DNA of 64,000 nt, taken from contig NZ_LT799838.1 of the NCBI RefSeq assembly GCF_900168255.1, positions 3,224,001 to 3,288,000 of the forward strand, in the 5' to 3' direction. The notes under the pieces are model-generated. The model was not told where the DNA came from. It did no database searches and worked only from the letters and a program-made list of their open reading frames with translations. Positions within the stretch are counted from its first letter, which is position 1; the number at the start of each line of letters is the position of its first letter. This document shows positions 1-10,329 of this stretch, one piece after another. Source of the DNA: Psychrobacter sp. DAB_AL43B. Its GTDB lineage: Bacteria; Pseudomonadota; Gammaproteobacteria; Pseudomonadales; Moraxellaceae. The position numbers were made by a program, and so were the translations under genes.

Positions 1-121
1 CTGCCATCGCTACTGGGTCATCAGAAAATACCGTATCATCTTCCATACGGCCTTGTTTTAAGCGCACACACTTACCATCTTTTAAATCGATAGCTGGGAT
101 AATGACAGGGACAGCGCACAT
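1..121 (-). CDS. hisA: HisA, phosphoribosylformimino-5-aminoimidazole carboxamide ribotide isomerase (5' end only)
   Basis: Only the first 40 codons lie in the window; the gene runs off the left edge. Reading the minus strand from the ATG at 121 gives a start typical of HisA, with the [17 protein letters not shown] block (catalytic Asp of the first beta strand) followed by the [15 protein letters not shown] stretch that is highly conserved in gammaproteobacterial HisA. The enzyme carries out the Amadori isomerisation of ProFAR in histidine synthesis, just after the steps of HisB and HisH in the pathway map. hisB and hisH are on the same strand about 20 kb away, so the his genes are split here. 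Identity is confident despite the fragment length. Confidence 0.93.
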
Positions 122-1162
122 ATAGCATTCCTTATAAAAAGCGATATTAATAATAAAAATACAATCAAGGTTTAAATGATAGTTGAAAAAACTGGTTAAG
201 CAGTAACTTAATATAAATAGATTAGAATAACAAATTTAAAAAGATCGTCATGAAAAGTTTATTTAATAATAGAACCCGCACAAATACTGACAGAGTTATA
301 GTCGACTCATTTTAAAAACGAGACAGGCTACTGCATGGCTTTTGGTAGCCCATGTCTAGCAAAGCACAAAGCGCGTGAGCAAAATTTATACTAGTAGCAT
401 CTAACTACTCATGTATCAATTTTATTTTGTATTGACTATCCCTGTAGACCTACAGAAAACAGACAATCATAACCATAAGTTTTAGCACGTAGAATCACTG
501 GCAACATTAGGTAAATTCCATTACCAACTGGCAATTTTAGGTCAGTTTAGCGTATAATCCTAGGTAAATTTGTATTTGTGCGATAAAAGCCAATCGTCTG
601 CTATCTATAGATGATTTCAATGAGAATAAGGTAGATGGCAGCGCAGCATTAACCACTCTGTCAAAATTTGTATTATCAGCTGCTGTTATTGAGCCATTAA
701 ATTTATCCTATAATCATAGGTCATTAAAAGGCGCTTAGATAGCTTTCACTAAGTATCAAAAGTCATTTATCTCTCATTCTTATTCAATCGAATGAATAGC
801 GCTGTTTAAATCACATAAATATTATGAATTTTAAGATTTTAATAAATCGTATGGTAAAACTGTATTTTATCTAAAACCATCCTTTTAGGATGGCAGCAGA
901 TTTAAGCGTTTTAGTATACACCTTGGTAGCCAGTCGCCACTTTGGTCATTCGAATAAGACATTAACGTGTTGTTAAGGAGTCTAAGGTCAGCGTTAATAC
1001 TCTTATAATAGTAGTCATGAAGTGTTATTTTTAGATCACCTTATCGCTGTCCTTTTATAGGATCTGATTGGGCTTTTTTATTGATGACGTTAGCATTCAT
1101 GCTGCCGATATACCAAACAGGACGTCTGGTATCGTTTTAGACTATGGACTAAGTTTTCGCTT
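122..1162. other. Gene-poor 1-kb gap upstream of nqrA
   Basis: No complete gene is visible. Two imperfect direct copies of a 19-bp unit beginning ACTGGCAA and ending near TTAGGT lie at 497-515 and 527-545, with a third partial copy near 553-569. An open stretch without a clear start codon (568-738, plus strand) could be a gene remnant. A short inverted repeat (ccatcc/ggatgg) lies near 876-894. The nqr promoter should lie near the right end, but I cannot place it with confidence. Confidence 0.4.
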
Positions 1163-2515
1163 ATGATTACCATCAAAAAAGGTTTGGATTTGCCCATCAC
1201 CGGCGAACCCTCCCGCGAGATATCTGAGCACAGACCCGCATATGTGGCGCTTATTGGCTACGATTATGTAGGCATGAAGCCCACGATGAATGTCAAAGAA
1301 GGTGACATCGTAGCCAAAGGTCAGCCCGTTTTTGAAGATAAAAAACGAGTTGGCGTTATCTACACTGCCCCTGCTGCTGGCAAAGTCATCGCCATCAAAC
1401 GCGGTGAACGCCGTGTGTTTGAAAGTCTTGTGATTCAGGTTGATCCAAACGGTGAAGAAGTCGATTTTCAGAGTTATGACTCCCAGCAACTTGCTGACTT
1501 AGATTCTGAAATCGTTGAAACTCAACTGCTTGCCTCTGGTGAATGGACCGCGTTCCGTACCCGTCCTTTTAGCCGCTCGCCTGACATAGGCGCCCGTCCG
1601 CACGCTATCTTTGTCACTGCGATGGATACCAATCCATTAGCCTTTGACCCGATGTTGCTGATTAATGAGCAACTGCAAGCGTTCAATGACGGACTTGCCG
1701 TATTATCTACCCTTAGCCCAAAGACCTTTGTCTGCCATCATGGTGATGCCCAGCTGACGCCAGTCGCGAAAACCGCTGCTAATAATGTCACTGAGTATCA
1801 TAGCTTTACCGGCAAACATCCGGCAGGGCTTGCAGGCACGCACATTCACTTTTTGCATCCTATCGCACGCGGCGTAAGCGTCTGGACGATTGGCTACCAA
1901 GATGTGATTGCCATTGGTAAATTATTTACCACGGGTCGCTTATACACACGTCGCTTATTAAGCCTAGCTGGTCCTGCTGTTAAAAACCCGCATCTTATTG
2001 CCACAGAACGTGGTGCCGATATTACGGGTTTAACAAAAGGCGAGTTGGCTGACGGCGAGAACCGTGTGATTACAGGTTCAGTGCTATCTGGGCGTAAAGT
2101 GTTCGATAACATCGCTTATCTTGGGCGCTTTGATAATCAAATCAGTGTGCTTGCAGAAGGTCGTGAGCGTCCAGCGTTCCATTTCCTACAAGCGGGTAAA
2201 AATCGCTTCTCTAAATTGCCGATTTATATCTCACAGTTCTTTGGTAGTAAAAAGTATAACTTTACTACGACTACCAACGGTTCACCGCGAGCGATGGTGC
2301 CAATTGGGGTTTATGAAGAGATTATGCCGCAAGACTATCTGCCGACGCAGCTCATGCGTGCGCTGATTATCGAAGATATTATCACTGCGGTTGATTTAGG
2401 TGTGCTTGAGCTAGATGAAGAAGATGTGGCGCTATGCACCTTCGTTTCTCCTGGTAAATATGAATACGGTGACATTTTGCGTGATAACTTAACGCGCATT
2501 GAGCTGGAGGGCTAA
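1163..2515 (+). CDS. nqrA: NqrA, Na+-translocating NADH:quinone reductase subunit A
   Basis: NqrA is the peripheral cytoplasmic subunit of the six-subunit sodium pump that oxidises NADH, reduces ubiquinone and exports Na+. The 450-residue product has the family's usual length (about 445-450). It opens with the characteristic [13 protein letters not shown] segment, followed by a lipoyl/biotinyl-like sandwich region ([18 protein letters not shown], then [15 protein letters not shown]). It is the first gene of a compact operon with nqrB starting 5 bp downstream. The Shine-Dalgarno sequence before the ATG at 1163 is weak, but the conserved N-terminus starts immediately there. No truncation or frameshift is seen. 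Confidence 0.97.
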   Translation: MITIKKGLDLPITGEPSREISEHRPAYVALIGYDYVGMKPTMNVKEGDIVAKGQPVFEDKKRVGVIYTAPAAGKVIAIKRGERRVFESLVIQVDPNGEEVDFQSYDSQQLADLDSEIVETQLLASGEWTAFRTRPFSRSPDIGARPHAIFVTAMDTNPLAFDPMLLINEQLQAFNDGLAVLSTLSPKTFVCHHGDAQLTPVAKTAANNVTEYHSFTGKHPAGLAGTHIHFLHPIARGVSVWTIGYQDVIAIGKLFTTGRLYTRRLLSLAGPAVKNPHLIATERGADITGLTKGELADGENRVITGSVLSGRKVFDNIAYLGRFDNQISVLAEGRERPAFHFLQAGKNRFSKLPIYISQFFGSKKYNFTTTTNGSPRAMVPIGVYEEIMPQDYLPTQLMRALIIEDIITAVDLGVLELDEEDVALCTFVSPGKYEYGDILRDNLTRIELEG

Positions 2516-2520
2516 CCACG

Positions 2521-3756
2521 ATGAAATTTTTACACAATATGTTCGATCGTATGGAGCCGTCTTTCACCAAGGGTGGCAAACACGAAAAATACTATGCCCT
2601 CTTTGAGATGTTTGATACGTTTTTACGTCAACCAAGCTCAACGACTTATGCCTCATCACACGTGCGCGATGGTATTGACCTGAAACGCATTATGATTACG
2701 GTATGGATGTGTACCTTCCCAGCGATGTTTTGGGGTATGTATAATATTGGTCATCAAGCACTGACTGCCATTGATAAACTTGGTCTACAACCTGAAGGCT
2801 GGCGTACCATTATTACCAGCATGGCAGGCTATAACCCAGAAAGCATTTGGGCAAGCTTTGTCTACGGGGCGATGCAGTTCTTACCGATTTATATCGTGAC
2901 TTTTGCGGTCGGTATTCTCTGTGAGATTATATTCGCTGTGACGCGCGGACACGAAGTGAACGAAGGTTTCTTTGTCACCTCTGTGCTATTTGCACTATGT
3001 CTGCCACCAGACATTCCTTTATGGCAAGTTGCCTTAGGTATCATCTTTGGTGTTGTCGTTGCGAAAGAAGTATTCGGTGGTACTGGTAAGAACTTCCTTA
3101 ACCCTGCCCTATCAGGTCGCGCGTTCTTATACTTTGCTTATCCTGCTTACATGTCAGGTGACTCAGTATGGACAGCGGTTGATGGTTTCTCAGGCGCAAC
3201 GCCGCTTGGTTTAGCCGCACTTGGGGTTACACCAGATAAGTTCGTTGACGTTTATGGTCAAGCGATTACTTGGAGCGATGCCTTCTTTGGTAATCTTCAA
3301 GGCAGTATCGGTGAAGTCTCAACTCTTGCTATTTTAATGGGTGCCGTGGTTCTACTCTGGACGCGCATTGCCTCATGGCGCATTATGTTAGGCTGCGTGA
3401 TTGGTCTAATTGCCACGTCATTAGTCTTTAATATGATTGGCTCTGAAAGCAACTCGATGATGAATATGCCATTCTACTGGCATTTAGTTGTCGGTGGATT
3501 TGCCTTTGGTGCGGTATTTATGGCAACCGATCCTGTGTCAGCTGCGCATACCAATAAAGGCCGCTGGGCTTATGGTATCTTGATTGGCTTTATGACAGTA
3601 TTGATTCGCGTCATCAATCCAGCCTTCCCAGAAGGCATCATGCTTGCCATCCTATTTGCTAACTTATTTGCGCCATTGTTTGACTACTTTGTCACCCAAG
3701 CAAACATTAAACGCCAAACAGCACGGAGGCTTCGCCATGTCCAAGCCCAAAAGTAA
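2521..3756 (+). CDS. nqrB: NqrB, Na+-translocating NADH:quinone reductase subunit B
   Basis: Integral membrane subunit that carries a covalently bound FMN and riboflavin and forms part of the Na+ path. At 411 residues it has the normal length and many hydrophobic helices. The flavinylation motif SGATPLG is present with the acceptor threonine at about residue 227, the site modified by ApbE, whose gene lies downstream. The conserved [18 protein letters not shown] block is also present. It starts 5 bp after nqrA and overlaps the start of nqrC by 20 bp, implying translational coupling. Confidence 0.97.
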   Translation: MKFLHNMFDRMEPSFTKGGKHEKYYALFEMFDTFLRQPSSTTYASSHVRDGIDLKRIMITVWMCTFPAMFWGMYNIGHQALTAIDKLGLQPEGWRTIITSMAGYNPESIWASFVYGAMQFLPIYIVTFAVGILCEIIFAVTRGHEVNEGFFVTSVLFALCLPPDIPLWQVALGIIFGVVVAKEVFGGTGKNFLNPALSGRAFLYFAYPAYMSGDSVWTAVDGFSGATPLGLAALGVTPDKFVDVYGQAITWSDAFFGNLQGSIGEVSTLAILMGAVVLLWTRIASWRIMLGCVIGLIATSLVFNMIGSESNSMMNMPFYWHLVVGGFAFGAVFMATDPVSAAHTNKGRWAYGILIGFMTVLIRVINPAFPEGIMLAILFANLFAPLFDYFVTQANIKRQTARRLRHVQAQK

Positions 3757-4660
3757 CCTTAAGCCTAAAAGCAACAACATGAAAACCATCATCGTAGCGT
3801 TGACGCTATGCTTGGTGTGTTCAGTATTGGTTGCAGCAGCAGCCGTTGGCTTGAAGCCAGCGCAAGTTGAAAATGCTAAATTGGATCGCAATAAGAACAT
3901 CTTGGTCGCTGCTGGCATGTTTAATCCAGACACAGATACCAATGAAGATGTGGCTGAGCGTTTCAAAGACTTTAATGTTGAAATTGTCGACTTAAATAAA
4001 GGCAATTACTTAGATGACGAGGCCTTAAAAGCCGTTGGTATTGCCGATCGTAATACTTATGACGCCAGTCAAGCCACTAAGAATAAGGCATTGAGCGACG
4101 ACTTAGGTGATAATGACCCTGCAAGTATTGGTCGTAAGCCTAAATACGTGAAAGTCTATGTCAAGAATGATGCTGCTGGAAAACCTGAGATGATCGTGTT
4201 ACCGATTCAAGGCTATGGTCTTTGGGGCACAATCTACGGCTTCTTAACGCTTGAAGGCGATATGAATACCATCAAAGGTATCAGCTTTTATGAGCATAAA
4301 GAAACTCCAGGCTTAGGCGCTCGTATCGAAGAGCCAAAATGGCGTGCGATGTGGACTGGTATCCACTCTTATGACGAAAACGGTGATGTTGCTACTGGTG
4401 TTGCCACTTCAGGCTCAAAAGAGAATTGGGTCGATGGTATTAGTGGTGCGACTTTGACCAGTCGTGGTGTTAGTAACATGATTCAGTTTTGGCTAGGTGA
4501 GCAAGGTTATAAGCCTTATTTAGACTATCTACGTGAAGAAAGTGGTCAGACGATTGAAAGTACCGACACCAAAGCGAGTCAAAAGCATGCTCAGAAAGAG
4601 ACGCATCCCGTAACCGAGCTGGCATCAATAGCACCAGCAACACACGGCAAGGAGGCTTAA
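3737..4660 (+). CDS. nqrC: NqrC, Na+-translocating NADH:quinone reductase subunit C
   Basis: Membrane-anchored, mostly periplasmic subunit with a second covalent FMN. The ATG at 3737 was chosen over an in-frame ATG at 3644 because a strong CGGAGG Shine-Dalgarno sits 7 bp upstream and the protein then begins with a short basic stretch followed by one transmembrane helix (residues about 16-39). The flavin acceptor motif appears as [13 protein letters not shown] near residue 240, with the family's threonine. The C-terminal tail, rich in Thr, Gln and Ala, looks variable. The product is 307 residues against about 260 in Vibrio, the extra length being in the tail and in loops. Confidence 0.96.
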   Translation: MSKPKSNLKPKSNNMKTIIVALTLCLVCSVLVAAAAVGLKPAQVENAKLDRNKNILVAAGMFNPDTDTNEDVAERFKDFNVEIVDLNKGNYLDDEALKAVGIADRNTYDASQATKNKALSDDLGDNDPASIGRKPKYVKVYVKNDAAGKPEMIVLPIQGYGLWGTIYGFLTLEGDMNTIKGISFYEHKETPGLGARIEEPKWRAMWTGIHSYDENGDVATGVATSGSKENWVDGISGATLTSRGVSNMIQFWLGEQGYKPYLDYLREESGQTIESTDTKASQKHAQKETHPVTELASIAPATHGKEA

Positions 4661-4661
4661 C

Positions 4662-5333
4662 GTGGCTGATACAAAAAGTATTTTAGTTTCCCCTATTTTT
4701 GATAACAACCCTATTGGCTTGCAAATATTGGGTATTTGTTCTGCATTGGCAGTGACCACTACCGTCGCTAATGCATTGGTTATGAGTGTGGCGTTGACTT
4801 TAGTAACGGCATTTTCAAGCTTCTTTATCTCTAGTATTCGTAAGCAAATCCCATCAAGCATCCGTATTATTGTACAGATGACGATTATTGCCTCCTTGGT
4901 TATTGTGGTCGATCAGATATTAAAAGCAGTCGCTTATGATGTCAGTAAAGGACTGTCGGTATTCGTTGGTTTGATTATCACCAACTGTATCGTGATGGGT
5001 CGCGCTGAAGCCTTTGCGATGAGTAATCCACCCGTACCAAGCTTTTTAGATGGTATTGGTAACGGTCTTGGCTACTCTGCCGTATTGCTATTTGTGGCCA
5101 CTATTCGTGAAATATTGGGCTCAGGTAGCTGGTTTGGAATGACGCTATTACAACCGGCGACTGATGGCGGCTGGTATGTCCCTAATGGCTTATTATTATT
5201 ACCACCTTCAGCGTTCTTTATTATTGCGTTGTTTATCGTCATTATCCGTACTTGGAAACCAGAACAGGTTGAAGATGCTGAATTTGTAATGAAGCCGCAG
5301 TCTAAAGGCATGGCACACGGAGGCGGTCACTAA
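4662..5333 (+). CDS. nqrD: NqrD, Na+-translocating NADH:quinone reductase subunit D
   Basis: Integral membrane subunit of Na+-NQR, related to NqrE and to RnfE, with about six transmembrane helices. The 223-residue product has the typical N-terminus followed by [18 protein letters not shown] and the central [13 protein letters not shown] motif, whose cysteine helps bind the intramembrane Fe-S cluster shared with NqrE. The start is GTG at 4662, supported by AAGGAGG about 8 bp upstream and by position 1 bp after nqrC. The stop overlaps the nqrE start. Confidence 0.96.
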   Translation: MADTKSILVSPIFDNNPIGLQILGICSALAVTTTVANALVMSVALTLVTAFSSFFISSIRKQIPSSIRIIVQMTIIASLVIVVDQILKAVAYDVSKGLSVFVGLIITNCIVMGRAEAFAMSNPPVPSFLDGIGNGLGYSAVLLFVATIREILGSGSWFGMTLLQPATDGGWYVPNGLLLLPPSAFFIIALFIVIIRTWKPEQVEDAEFVMKPQSKGMAHGGGH

Positions 5334-5941
5334 TGGGACATTATGTTAGTTTATTTATAACCTCAGTCTTTATTGAAAATATGGCACTAGCCTATTTCTT
5401 AGGCATGTGTACCTTTTTAGCGGTATCGAAAAAAGTATCTACCGCTATCGGTCTTGGGGTTGCTGTCGTTTTCGTTATGGCACTCACTGTACCGCTGAAC
5501 AACTTATTGTTTCAGTTTATCCTTAAAGATGGTGCGCTAGCTTGGGCGGGTTTTCCTGATATTGACTTAAGCTTTTTAGGTCTGCTCAGTTATATTGGTC
5601 TCATTGCTGCTGTCGTACAGATTCTAGAGATGTTTTTGGATAAGTTTGTCCCGAGCCTATACAACGCGCTTGGGATCTTCTTACCACTAATTACCGTCAA
5701 CTGTGCCATCTTGGGTGGCGTACTATTTATGGTTGAGCGTGACTACAACTTTAGTGAATCTGTGGTATATGGTGCTGGTGCTGGTTTTGGTTGGGCACTT
5801 GCCATTACCGTATTGGCTGGTATCCGTGAAAAGCTTAAATACTCAGACATTCCAGCGCCGCTACAAGGCCTTGGTATTACCTTTATTACGGTTGGTCTGA
5901 TGTCGCTAGGCTTTATGTCATTCGGTGGCATGTCGATTTAA
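5333..5941 (+). CDS. nqrE: NqrE, Na+-translocating NADH:quinone reductase subunit E
   Basis: Integral membrane partner of NqrD with about six helices; 202 residues is the standard size. It begins with the near-invariant [20 protein letters not shown] and carries the TVNCAILGG motif with the cysteine that ligates the intramembrane iron centre. The start codon overlaps the last base of nqrD. The following gene, nqrF, is separated by 190 bp, unusually loose for this operon. Confidence 0.96.
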   Translation: MGHYVSLFITSVFIENMALAYFLGMCTFLAVSKKVSTAIGLGVAVVFVMALTVPLNNLLFQFILKDGALAWAGFPDIDLSFLGLLSYIGLIAAVVQILEMFLDKFVPSLYNALGIFLPLITVNCAILGGVLFMVERDYNFSESVVYGAGAGFGWALAITVLAGIREKLKYSDIPAPLQGLGITFITVGLMSLGFMSFGGMSI

Positions 5942-6131
5942 GCGTTTGTTTATATAAAGGCTTATTTATCTAAGTGCTTTTTTTAAGACTTAGTTAAGTA
6001 GTCATTTATTTAAAAACATATGTTTAAAACCATACTCAGTTATTTGACCTAATTAATTCATTTATTCGGTAGAGATTCGGGGCAGTTTATATGAACCCGC
6101 ATCCCTACCCCATAGATTAAGGATACCTATC

Positions 6132-7367
6132 ATGGATTATGCTACGGCGATTGGTGGCGTTGCTATGTTTACCTTGATCATCATGGGTCTCGTCGCCATT
6201 ATTTTGGCGGCGCGCTCAAGACTGGTCAGCTCAGGCGATGTGACCATTCACATCAACGATAATCCCGACAACGACGTGGTAACAGCAGCAGGCGGTAAGC
6301 TACTACAAACTCTTGCTAGTGAAGGTATATTTTTATCTTCAGCATGTGGTGGTGGTGGTACTTGTGCGCAGTGTCGCTGCCGTGTTATTGAAGGCGGTGG
6401 TTCTATTTTGGCTACTGAAGAAGGCTACTTTACTCAAGGCGAGATTCGCGATCATATGCGCCTTGCTTGTCAGGTATCTGTTAAGCAAGATATGAAAATT
6501 GAGATTGACCCTGAATTTTTTGATGTACAAAAATGGGAATGTGAAGTTATCTCTAATGATAACGTTGCTACTTTTATTAAAGAATTGGTGCTTAAAATTC
6601 CAGATGGCGAAGAAGTTAACTTCCGTGCTGGTGGTTATGTACAGTTAGAAGCGCCACCGCATGAAGTACATTATAAAGACTTCGATATTGCTGAAGAATA
6701 TCAAGAAGATTGGAATAACTTTGGCATCTTTAAGTATGTGTCAAAAGTTGATGAGCCCGTTATTCGTGCCTATTCAATGGCCAACTATCCGGATGAAAAA
6801 GGCTTAATTAAGTTTAACATTCGTATCGCTAGTCCACCACCACGTGGCCCTGATGGTATTCCACCAGGTAAAATGTCTTCGTGGACGTTTAGCTTGAAGC
6901 CTGGCGATAAAGTGACCGTATCAGGTCCTTATGGCGAATTCTTCGCCAAAAAGACTGAAGCTGAAATGATCTTTGTCGGTGGTGGTGCCGGTATGGCACC
7001 GATGCGCTCACACATCTTTGATCAGCTGAAACGCTTGAACTCTGATCGTAAGATTAGTTTTTGGTACGGTGCGCGCTCTATTCGTGAGATGTTCTATGTT
7101 GAAGATTACGATCAACTAGAAGCGGAATTTGCTAACTTTGAATGGCATGTGGCTTTGTCTGATCCACTTCCTGAAGACAATTGGGATGGCTATACAGGCT
7201 TTATCCATAACGTCTTGTTAGAAGAGTATCTGAAAGACCATCCAAACCCAGAAGACTGTGAATACTACATGTGCGGGCCGCCGATGATGAACGCGGCGGT
7301 TATCGATATGTTGCATAGTTTAGGCGTGGAAGATGAAAACATTATGCTTGATGACTTTGGTGGTTAA
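6132..7367 (+). CDS. nqrF: NqrF, Na+-translocating NADH:quinone reductase subunit F (NADH-oxidising)
   Basis: Entry subunit for electrons: an N-terminal membrane helix (residues about 8-28), a [2Fe-2S] ferredoxin domain with cysteines in [13 protein letters not shown] and a fourth in LACQV, then an FAD/NADH reductase module of the ferredoxin-NADP reductase type. The module shows the RAYSMANYP flavin-binding motif, the [17 protein letters not shown]-binding loop and the C-terminal MCGPPMM motif. The 411-residue length is usual. It lies 190 bp after nqrE and is followed by an intrinsic terminator at 7415. Confidence 0.97.
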   Translation: MDYATAIGGVAMFTLIIMGLVAIILAARSRLVSSGDVTIHINDNPDNDVVTAAGGKLLQTLASEGIFLSSACGGGGTCAQCRCRVIEGGGSILATEEGYFTQGEIRDHMRLACQVSVKQDMKIEIDPEFFDVQKWECEVISNDNVATFIKELVLKIPDGEEVNFRAGGYVQLEAPPHEVHYKDFDIAEEYQEDWNNFGIFKYVSKVDEPVIRAYSMANYPDEKGLIKFNIRIASPPPRGPDGIPPGKMSSWTFSLKPGDKVTVSGPYGEFFAKKTEAEMIFVGGGAGMAPMRSHIFDQLKRLNSDRKISFWYGARSIREMFYVEDYDQLEAEFANFEWHVALSDPLPEDNWDGYTGFIHNVLLEEYLKDHPNPEDCEYYMCGPPMMNAAVIDMLHSLGVEDENIMLDDFGG

Positions 7368-7414
7368 GCTCCCTCATTAAGCAAACACGATTAACTTGAT
7401 AATATATGCTAAAT

Positions 7415-7443
7415 TAAGAGTCTCAATTGAGGCTCTTTTTTTA
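7415..7443 (+). terminator. Intrinsic terminator of the nqr operon
   Basis: An inverted repeat with arms aagagtctca and ttgaggctctt (one mismatch) is followed by a run of Ts. It closes the nqr operon 48 bp after the nqrF stop. Confidence 0.8.
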
Positions 7444-7487
7444 TGGGCTAAATAATAGCAATAATAGGTTAACAAGAAAGGATTCTT

Positions 7488-8288
7488 ATGAAAACCAAAT
7501 ACAAAGACTTGACCATTTGGATAACAGGCGCATCAAGTGGCATCGGCGAAGCACTAGCATTAGAATTTTCTAAACGCGGGGCTAGAATTATTTTAAGCGG
7601 TCGTAATAATGACAAGCTAGAGGCCGTTAAAAAACGCTGCAAACATTCAGACAAACATATCGTTGTGCCTTTTGATATTGCTGATGCCGAACAAGTAAAA
7701 CAAGCCTATCAAGCGGTGACAGCGCAAGCAGGAAAAATCGATTGGTTGATTAACAATGCTGGCGTCAGTCAACGCTCGCTAATCATGGACACAACTGAGG
7801 AAGTCGAGCGTCAATTGATGGAGATAGACTACTTTGCACAGACTCGACTGAGCAGATTGGTGTTGCCAGATATGATTGCTCAAAATGGCGGTAAAATAGT
7901 CATGATATCTAGTATAGCCGGCCTACTCGGTTCGCAATATCGTGGAGCATATGGTGCAGCCAAAGCAGCTATCCATATGTGGGCAAATAGCCTGCGCGCT
8001 GAATTGCACGATCAAGGGATAGAGGTAGCAACGGTATTCCCAGGATTTATTCAAACTAATGTCTCTATCAATGCGTTAACTGCCGATGGTAGCGCGCAAG
8101 GCACTATGGATGATGCTACCAATAAGGGCTTAACCGCTACTGCATTTGCTAAGCAAGTCCGTAAAGCATTAATGAAAGGTGAGGAATATATTATTATCGG
8201 TGGTCAAAAAGAAAAGCTTGCGATGATGGTCAATCGATTATCGCCACCCAAGCTTTACAAAATGATTCGTGCAGCTCAAGTAAAATAA
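7488..8288 (+). CDS. Short-chain dehydrogenase/reductase (SDR)
   Basis: Classical SDR of 266 residues. The Rossmann nucleotide-binding motif TGASSGIGEALA is near residue 14, NNAGVSQ near 88, the catalytic serine in MISSIAGLLG near 141, and the YGAAK catalytic Tyr/Lys pair near 157-161. The arrangement resembles the DHRS7-like branch of SDRs, but the substrate cannot be told from sequence. It sits as a single gene between the nqr terminator and apbE and may be unrelated to the pump. Confidence 0.88.
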   Translation: MKTKYKDLTIWITGASSGIGEALALEFSKRGARIILSGRNNDKLEAVKKRCKHSDKHIVVPFDIADAEQVKQAYQAVTAQAGKIDWLINNAGVSQRSLIMDTTEEVERQLMEIDYFAQTRLSRLVLPDMIAQNGGKIVMISSIAGLLGSQYRGAYGAAKAAIHMWANSLRAELHDQGIEVATVFPGFIQTNVSINALTADGSAQGTMDDATNKGLTATAFAKQVRKALMKGEEYIIIGGQKEKLAMMVNRLSPPKLYKMIRAAQVK

Positions 8289-8406
8289 ATCTAGCGCGTG
8301 AGTATCAATGACTTGAGCTTATGAATTGGCGTTATAGTTACTAAAGGGTGTAAAATAGGCACGCCTTATATAAAGCGCCTCTCACTTCTTTGCCATAAAA
8401 GCTATT

Positions 8407-9561
8407 ATGATTCATATGAAAAAACCAATAATGCAACAATCAGCCCCACTCTTATTATCTAGCAAATCGATAAACACGACCTTATTACCCGTTATTGCCA
8501 TAAGCGCTGTAATCGGTCTTAGCGCTTGCCAACAACCGCCAGATTATAACAATCTAAGCGGTGAAACGATGGGCACCAGCTACCATATTAGCTATCAGTT
8601 GCCCAAAGGTGCTGATGAGGTCGCCATACAAGCTGCTATCGATGCGCGCTTACAACAGATTAATGACAGTATGTCGACCTATCAAAACGACGCGACTATC
8701 TCAAAGTTTAATCGCTTAGCGAAAGACACACCGATTATTATTGATGCTGATTTTAGCCATGTGTTAGAAGTCTCACGGCAGGTCTATCAACAATCGGATG
8801 GTGCATTTGATCCTACTGTTATGCCGTTAATAGATACGTGGGGCTTTGGTAGCACAATGACCGTTGAACGTTTGCAAAGTCCACCGAGTGCGGCTGAAAT
8901 AGCTAAAGCGCTTGCCTTAGTCGACTTTGAAGGCGTCATTCAAAAAGACAATACCATTTATAAAACTAAAGATGGAATCGGCTTAGATTTTTCGGCAGTG
9001 GCTAAAGGTTATGGCGTTGACGTTATCGCTGATGTGCTCAAAAACAACTATCAAATTCGCAACTATATGGTTGAGATTGGCGGTGAAGTAGCGTCATCAG
9101 GCGTTAGCGCGCAACAGCAACCGTGGCAAATTGCCATTGATGCACCAATAGAAGGCAGTACGGTCAGCGAGCGCCAAACGATTGCAGCTATTCGTCAACC
9201 GATAAATAATGATAATAAGATGCATCTGGCGACTTCAGGAAACTATCGCAATTCAATCATATTTGATGGCAAGCATTATAGCCATACTATCGATCCTACA
9301 ACGGGTGAGCCAATTGTTGGTGGCGCACCATCAGTAACTGTCGCTGCAGATTCAGTCGCACTTGCCGATGCTTGGGCAACCGCATTAACGGCGATGCCCT
9401 ATGCAAAAGCGTTGGCGACTGCTGAAAAACAAAATATAGCTGCGTTATTTGTTATATTGGCTAAAGGTGTCAAAGTAGACGATGCTGCTGACAATCTTGA
9501 CGATTGGCAAATAGTGCAAAGCACGGCTATGCAGAAAATGCGCGCTGATAAAAAACCTTAG
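8407..9561 (+). CDS. apbE: ApbE, FAD:protein FMN transferase (lipoprotein)
   Basis: ApbE transfers FMN from FAD to threonine in (S/T)GAT motifs, here presumably those of NqrB and NqrC encoded upstream. The 384-residue product has a hydrophobic leader ending in a lipobox (GLSAC, Cys about 41), so it is likely a periplasmic lipoprotein. Family motifs follow: GETMGTSYHISY after the leader, MSTYQNDATISKFN, a DFSAVAKGYGVD block, VEIGGEVASSG, and the metal-binding HTIDPTTGEP region with ADAWATALT near the end. The leader begins from MIHMKK or from the second Met; the choice is not critical. Confidence 0.95.
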   Translation: MIHMKKPIMQQSAPLLLSSKSINTTLLPVIAISAVIGLSACQQPPDYNNLSGETMGTSYHISYQLPKGADEVAIQAAIDARLQQINDSMSTYQNDATISKFNRLAKDTPIIIDADFSHVLEVSRQVYQQSDGAFDPTVMPLIDTWGFGSTMTVERLQSPPSAAEIAKALALVDFEGVIQKDNTIYKTKDGIGLDFSAVAKGYGVDVIADVLKNNYQIRNYMVEIGGEVASSGVSAQQQPWQIAIDAPIEGSTVSERQTIAAIRQPINNDNKMHLATSGNYRNSIIFDGKHYSHTIDPTTGEPIVGGAPSVTVAADSVALADAWATALTAMPYAKALATAEKQNIAALFVILAKGVKVDDAADNLDDWQIVQSTAMQKMRADKKP

Positions 9562-9718
9562 TTTCAAAAGCGATAAGCTTTCAACAATACAGCATTGAGA
9601 CGACTGCTAAGCACAAACCGACAACGCAAAATTTTGCTATACTATTAATAAGTTATCATATAGATGAAGTGTTATCTTACTGATGACAGTCCTATTTTTT
9701 AAACGTGAGGTTTCCTCC

Positions 9719-9964
9719 ATGCTTAGCCAACTACTGCCCATGCTCGCTATCACCTTTACCGTATTCATGCTGTTTTTTATCTTTATGGGTATCGGTTATA
9801 TGGTCCAAAAAAAACCACTTAGAGGGTCTTGTGGTGGTGTCGCTAAATTGATGGGCAATGAAAAATGCTCATACTGTGGCGACGATCCCAATAAATGCGA
9901 CTCACTTATCGCTGAACAACAAGAAAATGCGCTTAAAGCAGCTCAATTAGGTAAGTCGGTATAA
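9719..9964 (+). CDS. nqrM: NqrM, Na+-NQR maturation factor (DUF539)
   Basis: Small membrane protein required for assembly of active Na+-NQR, thought to help deliver iron to the NqrD/NqrE site. The ATG at 9719 was preferred to one at 9683 because it is preceded by GAGG and the protein then begins directly with its single transmembrane helix. Four conserved cysteines follow in GSCGGVA, KCSYCGDD and KCDS. Length (81 residues) and cysteine spacing fit the family. Its position after apbE matches the usual nqr-apbE-nqrM order. Confidence 0.92.
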   Translation: MLSQLLPMLAITFTVFMLFFIFMGIGYMVQKKPLRGSCGGVAKLMGNEKCSYCGDDPNKCDSLIAEQQENALKAAQLGKSV

Positions 9965-10329
9965 ACGTCCCATTTATTACCATACGCTGGTAGTATTTAC
10001 CCATCATTTGTTCTTATAATAGCGTCAAGTGTTTTGAAAGTGACTGACGCTATTTTTGATTGTGCTATACAATTCTTTGTCCTCAAGTTTTCAAAGTAAC
10101 CACCCATATAAAATAACTACTCATATATTGTCTATTATATATGTGTTTACCATGCTCAATAGGGCATCAAGCTCGTATTTCTTGCGCTCTGCAAGTGTTT
10201 TCTAGTTCAAATTTGCGATTTCAATCACCGTCTAGGTGAGTTTTCTTTGGTGTTATTTTGTAAGCGGTGATTCTTCGACGCTGTCTAATGACGTGTCTTT
10301 TTTCTTATTCTAATAATAGTCGTGCTGCT
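9965..10329. other. Gap between nqrM and the MFS gene
   Basis: Apart from the terminator at 10018 this 365-bp stretch is AT-rich with no convincing gene. It should contain the promoter of the MFS gene, but I cannot assign boxes reliably. Confidence 0.4.
10018..10057 (+). terminator. Intrinsic terminator after nqrM
   Basis: Inverted repeat with outer arms containing atagcgtca and tgacgctat, followed by TTTTT. It lies about 55 bp after nqrM. Confidence 0.7.
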
